From contig NC_057788.1 of NCBI RefSeq assembly GCF_014905175.1, positions 22,972,154-23,036,153 on the forward strand: a stretch of 64,000 nucleotides of DNA, read 5' to 3'. Each line of letters begins with the position of its first letter. Position 1 is the first letter of the stretch. This document shows, one piece after another, positions 35,543 to 48,800 of the stretch. Made by a program: the position numbers and the translations under genes. The DNA comes from Aphidius gifuensis. Its lineage: Eukaryota; Arthropoda; Insecta; Hymenoptera; Braconidae. Under the pieces are notes generated by a model, which was not told the origin of the DNA, made no database searches, and saw only the letters and a list, made by a program, of their open reading frames with translations.

Positions 35543-36807
35543 TTTTGATGATCTATAACCACAAATAAAATGATGAAACTCAACTGAAAAACAAATTAAA
35601 ACATGTGAACAGTAATTAGTATTTTCATTTTTGTTTTATAGGGAAATAAAAAATAATAATAACCTTTATAATTCAACACAAAAACAAAAACACAATGATT
35701 ATATAATCATTTTTTTTTTTTTTTTTTTCAAGATTGGCATATATTTTATTAATTATTTATATATATATTTTTTGTTTTTCTTAATATTTTAAATCAATTT
35801 TATATAAAAGTATTATAATAACTAAAAAATGATATTTACAATGAATAAAATATTGAAGAAAAAATATAAAAAAAAAAAAAATATAATAAACTTTTTTTTT
35901 TCTATTTTTGATTGTCTTATTGATATTTAAATTTTATCTCATAATTTGTGTACAATTTTTATTTTATCACTTATATTTATATGTTTTATATTTTTTGTAT
36001 AATATATATTTATATATATTTATTATCTTAAAAACTAATGTCATGATTTATTTCTTATTGTTACAGAAAACACTGTAATAATTTCAAAAATTTCAAGAAT
36101 TCTTTAACTTAGAAAAAAAAAAAATAGGAAAAAAAGTATATATATTATATAAAAATATAGTTAAATAATTATCAAAATTCGATCGATTGGATAAATTAAT
36201 TTTTCTTTCTTTATAAAGAAGTTTGGTTTATGCGTAAAAATAATAAGAATAAAAGAAAAAAAAAAAGAAATATTTTTAGCATAGTCAACATAAAAAAAAT
36301 ATATATATTTATATATAATATAAAAAAAAAAAATATATATATATTTATAGTCTTTCATTATCAACCACGCAATATCAGCCACTCAATTATAATTATCATA
36401 AGCTTGTGGAAGCACCCTGAATATTATATTTAAAAATATATATATAAAAAATGAAAAATATTATAAAAATATTTTTTTCATTTTTTTTTCTATTTATTTA
36501 TTATTTTATTAATTCTCAACAATAACAACAAACAGCTTGTCTTGAATTATCACTGGAAGATTATTCGATCATTTTATTATTTACCACGAAAATAAAAATC
36601 TATCAATATACAAAAAAAAAAAAAAAAGAAAAAAAATATATATAAATCATATTTCAAAGTGATTTTTAATAATCTTTTTTTTTTCATTAATTATCTTGCT
36701 CTCATTTAAATAATCCAAAAAAATCAATTGATAAAATTCGGACTAGTTAGAAAATAAAATAATGTATATATAATATATCAATAATTTGTATATAAAGAGC
36801 GATAATT
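35543..36807. other. AT-rich spacer between ARHGAP20-like 3' end and PPP4R4 5' end
   Basis: Both genes run on the minus strand, so this holds the 3' UTR of the RhoGAP gene and the promoter and possible 5' UTR exon of PPP4R4. A candidate acceptor (TTATAG) lies 10 bases before the distal PPP4R4 start codon. The open frames at 36161-36433 are AT low complexity. Nothing else stands out. Confidence 0.5.
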
Positions 36808-39800
36808 TCAGACATAGCTCTCGTCATCAACAACAGATCTTGAATATCCAAGATGTCTTGTTGTAATTGGTGCTCTTGGTTGTGGTGGTGGCCTATATGG
36901 TGGTGGTGGTGGTAATGATCTTGATCTTATTGCAACTTTATGTCTATCCTCTAAATTCATATGAACTGGTGGCAAATGACGTAGTCTTGGTGGCAGTGGT
37001 GGTGGTGCATCAGTCCATATTCTTCCACTATTATTATCTTCATCATCGTCCTCATTGTCATCATCATCTTCATCATCGTCGTCATCATCATCAACATTGA
37101 CACCAACATGATGAACATCATCTTCATCTTCATCATCATTATCACAAAAACTATCAATTTTATTATGAGACTTTTTGTAATTAAATGTATCATTATGTTT
37201 TTTTGTATTATTATCAATATTATTATTATTATTGTTATTAACAGTATCTTGATTACTATATATAATACTATCAATAATTTTTCTTTTAGCATTGGCATAT
37301 ACAAGATCTTTTAAATCAAATCTACAATAAATTTGTCCATCAACTTCTTTATATTTAATTTTACTATATTCACCAATAGTAGAAAAATTATCATTAATTT
37401 TTTTATCATTATTTTTATATAAATTTGTATTTAATTTTTTTTTATAATCAATAAAACAATCATAATGTTCATTTGATAATGTTGATTCACTTGTTGATCC
37501 TTGTTCAGAGCCATTTATTGATATTCTTTCAGCACAACTTATATTATTATTATCTTGTTGTGAATAAATATCTACTTTAACAATATTATTATCTTTTATT
37601 ATATTATTTTGTTGATTATGATAATCACGTTGATTTATATCATGTTCATCTAATTTTGTTCTTGGTGTACGTTTTAATTGTGAACGTAGCCAATTTTGTC
37701 TTTGAAAATGTGAATTTGGATATGTTGTTTTATCAATAGGTAAATCATCATTATTACTATTACTATTATTATTTATATTATTATTATTATTATTGTTAAT
37801 ATTATTATTATTATTAATTAGTTGATGATTATTTGCATAACGAGCTAGTCTATCTTCCCAACTACTATATACTGGCACATATGATTTATTTAGTAATTTT
37901 TCTTTATCAGATAATGATTTATCAAAACTTGATGTTGAAGCATTTGCTGTTGAATGTTCAGATCCAACTGGTGATTCAGGAATAAATAATTGACAATCAG
38001 ATAATGTTAAACCAGAATCACGTGATAATGACATTTGATCTTTTCTTGGTGGATCAGTAAGATCTAAACTATCTAATGATATACCACCAGAATGTACACT
38101 ATCAGTACTTTCTTCAGCACCACTATCACTTTTTTCTTCACCAAATAAATTAACAACATTATCATCAAATAATACTTCACAATGTCTTATTAACATTTCA
38201 GTTAATGCTGGTATTGTACGACTTTGATTAACTGTTGGACTTGTTGACCATAATAAACTTGGTCCACAACATACACCAAGATTACTAGCACACATTAAAT
38301 TATGTTTTGATCTTCTTGCAATATGATGAAGTACACATATTAAATGTGATAATAATGTATAATTTGCTTTTGGTAATTGATTAAGTATATTTTTAATTGT
38401 TTGCATTGTATTTGGACTATCTAAACTTGACATCCATAATGGAAATAAATGAGCAGTTAATAATGGTTCTGGTAATGATCTTAAAAATTCTTTAAATAAT
38501 GAACCAATTGCAATTATTGGTACATCTTCAAGACAACTTGCATCACCAGTTGCATCAATTTGATCTTTTAATTGTCGTACAATTCTAAGATTTGCTGATT
38601 TACGAAATATACCAGTTGTAAATGGTCCTTTTGCAAATAATTGTTGTAACATAACAAGTACTGGTTTTGGTAAACCATTTTCATCTAATCTTGATAAATT
38701 TGTACCAAATACAACTTGATTCATTGAAAATGATCTTCTTAATAAACCAGTTATTTTTGATTTTTTATTTTTAATTGGTGTTTTATTTATTGGTTTTAAT
38801 AAAAAATGACAAGTATCATGTCCACTTTTATTGCAATGTTCAAGATCAAAACCTTCTTCAGTTGATAATTTATGACGTAAATTTGATAATTTAATTGCAC
38901 TTGGTCTTTCATGTCCAATAAGAGGATATAAATCTTCATCAGATGATGGTCTTGCCCAAAGTTGATATGTACCTTGAAGATCCCATAATCTCATTGCTGA
39001 ACTAACACACTGAGCTGCTGTCATTTTTGAATTACCAACAATTGTTTCACACTGTAAATAATAACAATAAATTAATTTTTATATTTTATAATATAAAAAT
39101 AAATACATAAATTTGTTTTTTAATACTTACGTATTCAGTGTTTGTGTCAATATCATGATACACGACTCGAATATTTGTATTTTGCGGCTCCTTGAGGCTC
39201 TCTTCTCTTACAAGCTCATTTAGTCTACCCCACCAAAGATCTCTAGCTGCAGCAGTCCTGTAAAATAATAATACAAACATTCTTAGAATTTTATTTACTT
39301 AAATATGTATGTATTATAATGTATCTTGGCATGAAGCTCATGTTGAATTGTTAATACATTTATATACAATGATGGTGCCAATATAAATTCCATGAATTAA
39401 TCTAAACACATGCGTGAGACTTTTTATACGTGAATAAAAAATAATAAAATTAAATAAAACCTCAAGATTCCCATTGAATTTTATAATTATAAATTTAAAT
39501 TAATATATTGTTTTTCTTTATGTTATTAAATGATGAGATAAAATTAAATGTGATGAATTATCACTTACATGAAGGTCGCAACGACATTTGTTGTTGGCCA
39601 ACCAAAAACAAAACTTGTTTCCTGTGATTTGTTTGTTTCGGCAACATCCTCAATGTGTCCAGTTGTTAACCAGAGTTCACTAATCTTTACGGTCTGTTTG
39701 AGTTTAAAATTACCACTACTGCGTGATTTTGCGATCAACAAAAGATCAGAAAATAAAAACAAGTGTCTTTCTTGTGATTGTACTCCCTAAAAAAATAATA

Positions 39801-42800
39801 AAAATAACATACAATTAATAATTGAATAAATGATAATGATTTTTTAAATAGAAAAAAAATACATACAGTTGTAAATTGTACTGGTGTCTCAAGTAGAAAA
39901 GTTCTTGGTGGTGTTTTTGGTGCTGGTACTGGTGCTCCAACATTTTGTAAATTTTTTTGTGACAATGCACGTGATAGTCGACCAGGATTACCAGTTGATC
40001 TTTTACGAATGTGACTTTTCATTTTCTAAAATCAAATAAATCAAATAAAATTATTATTATTATTAAATAATCAACTTTTTCTTTTTGAAGTGAGAATAAT
40101 TATTTTTTTTAAAACTTTCGAAATGGTGATAAATTCAGAACATGGAGTGTTTATTACACATGAATCATGTGTTATATTATTATTATTATTAATTTTTTTT
40201 TTTTCAAGTATACTTAAGTGAGTATATTTGTTTGTCTATCTGTCTTTCTGTCTTTCACCTACGCCAACAAAATACTTTTATTCGAACAAGTAATAATACT
40301 GATAGCCACATTGCTTGAAACCTTTTTTTTTTCTCTCCTCGACACTTATATTTTTTTTTGTTTAACCTTTTAATAATTTTTTGTTATTTATTTTCCAGTT
40401 AATTAATTATTTTTTTTTTTTTTCTGACTTGTTTGTCTCAACAAGAAAGATTAAAAGTATTTATATTATTATCAATCTACAACGAGCACTCGACTATAAA
40501 TGACAAAACAAAAAATAATAATAAACAAGTATCTAGAGTATATGTATGCGTTAAAAAAAAAAAAAAAAGAAAAAAAAAACCAACATATAGACGCACCCAT
40601 ATCCATTAAAAATAATAAATACATATTTATCAGTAAGTCAGTATGTACACCAAGTTAAATTGCACATACATATTATGTTATTTAACCTACGCAAGAAAAT
40701 AAATATATAATCGTAATGATTGACTAAGAATGAACGTGACAAGTAAATGTTTCTAATGATTTGTATAATATACACGTGCATTTGCTCTTGTCTCATGACA
40801 ATAGATAATAGTTTACGCCCAGGATGCAAATCACTTTTAAACAATCATCAAACAGTAAGAAAAAATAAATAAATAACAAAGAGAGAAATTAAAAATAGTT
40901 GAATAAATAAAGACACAGAGGTGACGAAGGCCCTCCACATATATTTACAATAAAATTGCATACATAGATGAGTAACCAGAACTCTTGGGACAATGATGAG
41001 TTGCATCAAGATTCAAAGGATTGTACTTAAGAATTTTTTAATTTTATTTATTTTTCATAAAATATTATAGCTTCTTCCTGGTTGTTGTAACATTGACGCG
41101 TGTCACGGAAGGAAATTTCTTAGGGTTTATTGAGGGCCCCTCGAGGTTGATGGTAGCTTCTTGAAGGGTCATCAACATCATCCACGTTTATACTTTTTTT
41201 TTTTTTTTATAAATAATATATGTGTGTGTATATATGATATATAGATATTTAGTTATTCACTGTAATGCTTGGGGAAGATCATGGCATTGAGGTGGTTAAG
41301 GGTCAATGTTTAGAGGCGTTAAAATAATCGCCGTGAGGTTCAACTTGCCTTACAGAATATAACACAATTTAATGATACTTGGTATGATTTTCTGTTGAAG
41401 TAATTTTTTTTTTTTTTTCTTTTCATTCGAAAAAAATATAATATCAAGTTGAGTTGTCTCCTAGTATGTATGTGTGTGGTCATGCATTGTTATTATAAAA
41501 AAGAAAAAAAAAGAAAATGATGACGATGATGATGATGATGATAAAAAAGAAAAATAAAAAATAATAAAAAAATTGGAAAGAAAGCCTCTTTGACTTCTTG
41601 GAAACGATAGAGACTTCAACGTTGAAACAGCGACAAATAGCAATTGCATTTAATCCCGACATTTGTGTTGGCTCTTCAAGGCAATTAGGTATAATCGTCA
41701 ACGAGTCAGTATAATATGGTTGTGTCCCAAAGAAACTGGAAGTTAAAAGGGGTGTGTTGTCTTGTCTATCTGTCTGTCTGTCAGTTTGTTTGTTTGTTTG
41801 TTGTTGTTGCTTGTGTAAATATTTTAAAAAATGATGAGAATTTTTATATAAAAAATAAATATATATAATAATGTAATTTTTTCATACCGTAGTGAGAACA
41901 TCACGTTCATGGAGACGCAAATTATCGCCTGGAAATAATTCTTGAATTCGATGAAGATCACCCTCAAGTTGACCACGTCGTAAAACTGCACCACTTGTTA
42001 TTCCATTTTCAGTATCAGCCAAATTTTGTGCGTCTTGACCAAGATATCTTTCATACTCAGCTAGTCTATTAACCTAAAACAAAATAAATAAATATAATTA
42101 TATTATAATACTTTATTAACAAAATAGTGTTTAATTAAATCTTACATATTTTGAATTAAAAAGATAGCCATCATAATATTTTTTAAACATTTTATAATTA
42201 ATTTAAAAATAAACAAAAATTATAAATTAAAATATATTAATTTTTTAAGAAAATAAATTCTGCAAATGGTTTATATGCTCCTTCAGAAATACATCTATGA
42301 TTGATAGTTATGCAAATATTTTACGAGAAAATCATTCACAACGTAAAATTAAAAAGAAATAAAAAAAAAAAAAAAACAGCACATAGTAATCAATCACAAT
42401 CTCCGACACACAGTCTTGCTTGTTTTAAATATTTTACTTTTATTTATTTATTTAATTTATTTCTCCATATTTTTTCTTACTTTATTTACGTAATTTTAAT
42501 TTAAAATTATTATTTTTTTTTTTATCTCATTATTGTGGTATATAATATTTTTATATTATTATTGCAAGACAACATCCCGCAAATTACTCAATCACTCGTT
42601 ACAACAATTTATCACTTATGTATTATTATTTCAGAGGGATGATAATTTTCTATGGCATTTTAACTTGTTAATATTTTTTTTATATTATTTCTAAAATAAA
42701 TATTTTTATCAGGATATTTTGTATTGCGTGTATCTACCGACAACTTCCGTGTGACTACGATTTGTTGCAGTACGTGCAATTCGTAAAAGAATGATTCATA

Positions 42801-45800
42801 TCAGATGAATGGAACTTAGTCAAGAAATAAAATGAGATAAAAATAAAAAACACTGTGACGATACACGGTCCAGAAGAATGTGTCATCGCAATTCAATTTA
42901 TTTCATTTATTTATATTCTTATTTTTTTTTTTTTTGTATCATATTATTTTTCAATTCATCATCATTTTTTTTTTTAAAAAAGTCTATAATTTTATCAAGA
43001 CTTTTATTCCACATCTCAACTGACATTAAAATCATCTCGACAATGATTTATCATGAAAAATGAATATCAAAGATAATTGAAGATAATGTTAAATTGTTAC
43101 ATTACTTTGTTTTCTCTTTCAAAATAATAATCAGCCGCAGGTATGTAAAAAATATATATATATTTTAAAAAAATTATTTATTTTTTAAATCAAGATGAGG
43201 ACCGGTTATTATTGGTATTTCTCATGAAATTCACATTGCAATCTCTCACGTGTTCATGAAAGAGTAAGTTTGTATATAACGCAATAAAGACACTCACTTT
43301 TTTTTTTTTTTTTGTTTAAATTTAATTTTGTGTTTTTTTTCCATTTTAAAAAATGTAAGTACTCGAGATCTTTTCTCTTGTGTGTCTTGTTTATTTTCTT
43401 TTCCCATCGGCATTATTGTCGTTGCTTTTATACAACCGATTCAATAATATATAATATATAATATAATATACAAAACGTATATAGCATGTATACCAAGACG
43501 ATCATTCGTCTTGTCCGTCTTTAAACTTTATTTTTGCTCCCGGGCGTTCGCACACTTTCACCTTGTGCACGCAGACTCGATTCATTGGAAATTGTTTCAA
43601 ATGTATCTACGTGTCTCTTGTCCATATAACAAGTGAAATAAAAATAATATAAATATACCAATCTCATTAGGTATAATCATCAATAAATTCAAAAATTCCA
43701 TTCAACATGCAGTTGGTTATGGTACATTATAGACAATCGAAATGTTATTTTATTTTTTTTTTTAATTTCCAATTCAAAAGTAAGATTTTTTTTAAATGAT
43801 AAATAAATGAGCCTCTTTATTATCCATTTTTGGTATAAACAATATATGATGAAATGAATTATTATTATTCATTTATAATATGGTGAAAATTTTTTTAAAT
43901 GAAAGTCGAGAACCCTCGCGGCCGCATAACTTTAATTTTTTTTTTTTTTCTTATTTTATTTAATAATCATTTTATATATTTTTTTTTTCTGCATGTTACT
44001 TGGTCTTGCGAGGGACAAATTACAGGTGGATTACGCAACACATGGCAATGCATATATATATATACGCACCTGTCTCAATATATTACAAAACACACATCTC
44101 AACTATACTCTGCGTGAAAATAAATAAAATAATAAAATAAATAACTTGTTTATGAATTGAGTGTAAAAAAATCATCTGATAAATAGAAATGTGATTGTAT
44201 ATTTCAATCATTTGTATAATATAATTATCTCTGTATTGCATATATACTCATAATTATTTATATATTATATAGATATAAAAAAGTGAGTAAAATTTTAGAT
44301 GGTTAAAAAAAAAAGAATTATGACAAAATCATTTTTTATTCCCTGACCTTTTACTTTTTTTAAAAAATATATTTATATAATTATTATTGTTATTTATCAA
44401 CCTGTACATTTAAACATTTAAAAAACCATACGCATTCCGTGTTCAGTCGACGCGCCTCTACGACCTTCACCCGCATCTTGGCTTGAGTTAAGACTTTAAG
44501 AAGTCAAGTAAAAAAAAAAATAAAATATATATAAATCCAGAAAGTTGTTCATTTTTGCACGTTTATATTGCACAATTTTATTTTTTTTTTTTCTATACTC
44601 ATTAAAACCATACATGTGTATGTATATCATTAAAAAAAAAAATTTATCATTGATGCTTGTTTTAAAATTAAATGATAATTATTTATTTAATTTAAATGGA
44701 TAAATATTTTTAATTAAATTATTTATTATTGAAATATAATTACTTGAATGATGATGGAAAGACAAATTTATTTATTATTTCATTCAAGGGGAAAGTGTGT
44801 TTGCTGATGATGTTTACATGCATATACTTGTATGTAGGTGGTCCAGATAAAAAAAAAAAGTAAAACAAAAAGATTATGAAAAAATATATGCTCCAACTTG
44901 CAGATCAGGTGATGGAATAAACTTATTTATCATCAGACAAACCGTGTTTTAAAATATATATATAAATAAAATGACCGATATGAGACGAAGAAGAGTGATG
45001 GTGTCTTGTTGGTCTGATGTTGTCTCATAAATGTTAATTTATTATTTTCATATTATTGTATTACAAGCTTTTATTATTTTTTTTTTTAATTTTTTTATTT
45101 CCAAGTACCGCGCACAAAGATTACATATACATTACTTTTGTGTATGCGATTATATTATTTCTTGGTTTATATTTTCACTTTAAATAAATACGTGTGTGGG
45201 CACATTTCAGATTAAATTATCAACTTTTTACTTTTTTTTTATTATTTAAATACTCGTGTTACTTATTCGTAAACATAATGCCAAGAAAAATAACAAATAG
45301 CTTCGTTTGCAAATCTTTTGAATGAAAAAAAATATATAATTATTATTAAAAACAACGGTTGGAAATTTCAATTAATTTTTTTTCGAATCTTCTTTTGCGC
45401 ATGCTTTTTTTTTGTTTAGATGTGAAAAAGAATTAAAATAATAATGTATTTCATTATCTTTTTTTATATTATTTATATTGGTTTTTTTTTTTTTTAGACT
45501 GCTGGTCATATTTTAGTTTGGTATTCATGCATATCAACAGGTGAAGTAAATAAATGATTTTGATTGGTCGCGCGTGATGAAGAAAATACGTCTGTACTCA
45601 CGTATACCAGATTCATCGTCAGGGTAATTTGACTTCATTGTATAACGTCCAATAATTGCTTCTTCGTATATACAATAAATAAACTCAACACGCACATACA
45701 TTAATAAATGCACTTGATTTTATTTTGAATCATGAAAAAATTAATCTCAACTCACAAACTAATCAAATTCGAAAAACAAATTTAACAAATGTAAATGTAC

Positions 45801-48800
45801 TATATATATTTTTAATGTTCAATAAGTTGATTAGCTTGTATTAAATAAAAGTTTTATTCATATTACAAACAAATCAATTCAAAAACAGAACATCAAAGAT
45901 AATAATTATATAAAAATATATATAATAAAATAAAAATTAAAAAAAATTTATAAAAGATTGTAAAAATAAAATATATAAAATGCTAGCACATGGCTGTCTC
46001 GTCGTAATATGTAATAAATTAAAATAGACAATGATTGTACAGGCATTACCTTGACTTAGATACCAAGCACAGTGTTGTATGTTAAAGCAATAACCACTTG
46101 CACCTGTGCCTGGCTCAAGTAAGTACTATTTACGATTGGCTTCGATGCATTTACAAGCCACTAATAACAATAATCATAATAATATATATATTATTTTTTT
46201 TATATATAATAATTGTAATAATAGTAATAATAATTGCTATTATCATCGTTACTACAGTATAAAATTTTCCAGAGAAATTTTAAACAAGACACTTTTAAAT
46301 TTATTTTATGATAAAGTCATCTTGCTCAATTATTGTCATGTGATAAATTTATATATATATTTGAAAAATCTACTGTGTATTATTATTTTAATATATATTC
46401 AATTAAAATAAATAAATACATTGATAATTATAATGATTTAAATAGTTTTAAAAAATATATATGTATTTAATGGGTTTTTTTTTTTCAATTTTGCTGATTT
46501 TTTTTTTTAAAGTTTTTTTATATTTGTTAATGGAAATTCGTTTAGATATATATTTAATTTAACGAGTTCAGAGTACCTGAAGAATCTAAAAGTCGTGTTG
46601 TCGGCACAAGTGGAATCGGTGCCGATGAAAGAAAGGAATTTGGTGAATGGTAGTGCTACAAACACATATATAAAGTTGAAGGTTTTTTTTTTTTTTGTTT
46701 TTTCAATGTTCAGATATTGAGTTGAGATTCAGAGCATCTTTTTCCTTGTTGTTAAATAACTTTTTGAATGAAAAAAAGTATATATATATTTATATAGTTT
46801 GTCTATAAAATGTCTGAGTAGGAAGACAGACTCGTCTGAGACATGAAATAATCATAAAAAAATTATAATAAAATGATTTTATGACGCAACAAGAGAGTAT
46901 AAAAAATGTCATCTTTTCTTGTCAAACTCTTGAGTGTCTATCTATAACCACCCACAGTGTTTAAATTTTTATATTATTATATTTATCATTCTCATTTCCT
47001 AGAGAGAAATCACAGTGTAACGTAATAATCTAAGATTTTTTTTATTGTTATTAATTTTTTTATTTTTGATTTCTCAAGAAGAGGAAGTCATTCAAAATGC
47101 GGGGGTGGAATCAGTTACTTTAATGAATGAATCAAAGACAAATGATTACAGTCTTTTTTAAATTAATGATAGTGAAATTGTTGACAAGGCTTTTAGAGTA
47201 GGTTTTTGCTACCCAAAAAAATTTATAAAAATAAATAAAAATACAAACATGGGTAGAGACCAAAAAATAAATGTTTCGTCTGAACTTAAAAATTATTCGA
47301 ATATAAAAACACAAATTCCACGGGTGGAAAAGAAAACAAAATATATATATAAGACAGAATATACAGAAAAATAAAAATATATATAAATACAGAAAAAGCT
47401 GTGAAAAAAAATAAAAATTATCTTCAAAGAATGTTCCGAAGAACAAAGACCAATTGTTTAGTCCTAATAACAAGCCCCGTAATTTATCAAGCTTGGAATA
47501 ATGATAAATAAAATACCTTGAAAATAGTAGTATTAAAAAAAATATATAAAAATTTAGTTGTGCAAAGAGTCTTAGTTTAAAAAAAAAAACATCCCTTCAA
47601 TTCTCTTATACTTCCTGGTGTTTTATGTCTCTTAATATTTTTATTTTATTATTATTCAACATTGTGTCTTTTTAATTCAGGTAACTATATAGTTGCACGT
47701 GCCCAATGCAATCCCAGCACTTTCTACATTCACTCTTTTGCCTTCTAAATTCATTGGCATTGGTTTTAAAAGTAAAAACACATACACGCATACATACTTA
47801 TATATTATTATACAAAGTGAATAATTGAACAAGAAAACTAAAGAAGAGAAAAATACTATGGGATGATAAATCAGTCGTTTCCTCTTTAAACGTTCTCATT
47901 CCCCGTTTTTTTTTTTTTTTTATATTAAATTTATTTAACGCGTCCTTAAGGAATTCACAGTCCACAAACACAAATTGAACTAAATTCAAATAATAATCAC
48001 TAAATAAAATATATACTTATATAAATATTTAAATAAAAAAAAAAGTTTGAATTAAAATTAAAGTGTAGAGCTGGAAATGAGATTAGAAGAGTAGAGGTGC
48101 AGAGTATAAATGTGTTGGGACGACAACAGATGCAAACGATAACTTGGTTTTTAAAATAAATAGAAAAAAATAATATAATATAAACATATATATTCAAAGT
48201 GGTATATATATATCTATAGATGTAGGTGTAAATATAAATATATAAATAAATGTTATACATATGGTGATGGTGGTGGTGACCAATAAGTGGATGTCCTTGA
48301 TGCACAGTAGTTAACCACCACCAAGATAACCAACTGATCATTACCACCGGACGAGTAACCACGCCATTACCAACACCAATCAAATTACTATTTCATTTTT
48401 TAAGATTTTTTTTATCATATCTCTAATTTTCTGGTATAATGGAAATTTTATTTATTTGATTATTCGTTGTATCAGCTAGACAGGATATTCATCATTTTGA
48501 TATTTAAAAAAATATTGACTACTCCAATAAAATTATTTAAAATAATTGCAAAAAAAAAAAAAGTGTAGTCGTTATTATAAAAAAACAAAAATAATAAATA
48601 CTACTGTATCAAGGTATATAACGCAAACTGTGGTGATAATAAAAAAAGAATTTCAAAACTTATTTTTAAATTTACAACTAGACTTTTAATAATAAATTTA
48701 TAAATTCAAGTTAAAATTAAACTTGTGTATAAATTCAAACTCATTTTTTTCAGTCAATATCTTCCTGGTAAAAGCTGGCTGACAACATATTCAAGTATAA

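Noticed and set aside
39086..40022. Three independent small minus-strand genes
   Set aside because: They join in phase as the PH-domain exons of the ARHGAP20-like gene.
41130..41190. Nested stem GTTGATG...CATCAAC near 41148-41175 as a microRNA
   Set aside because: The stem is only 7 bp with internal loops, too short for a pre-miRNA.
43899..44117. Plus-strand frame MKVENPRGRITL...
   Set aside because: Interrupted by poly-T-derived Phe runs and lies in the RhoGAP intron; composition matches background.
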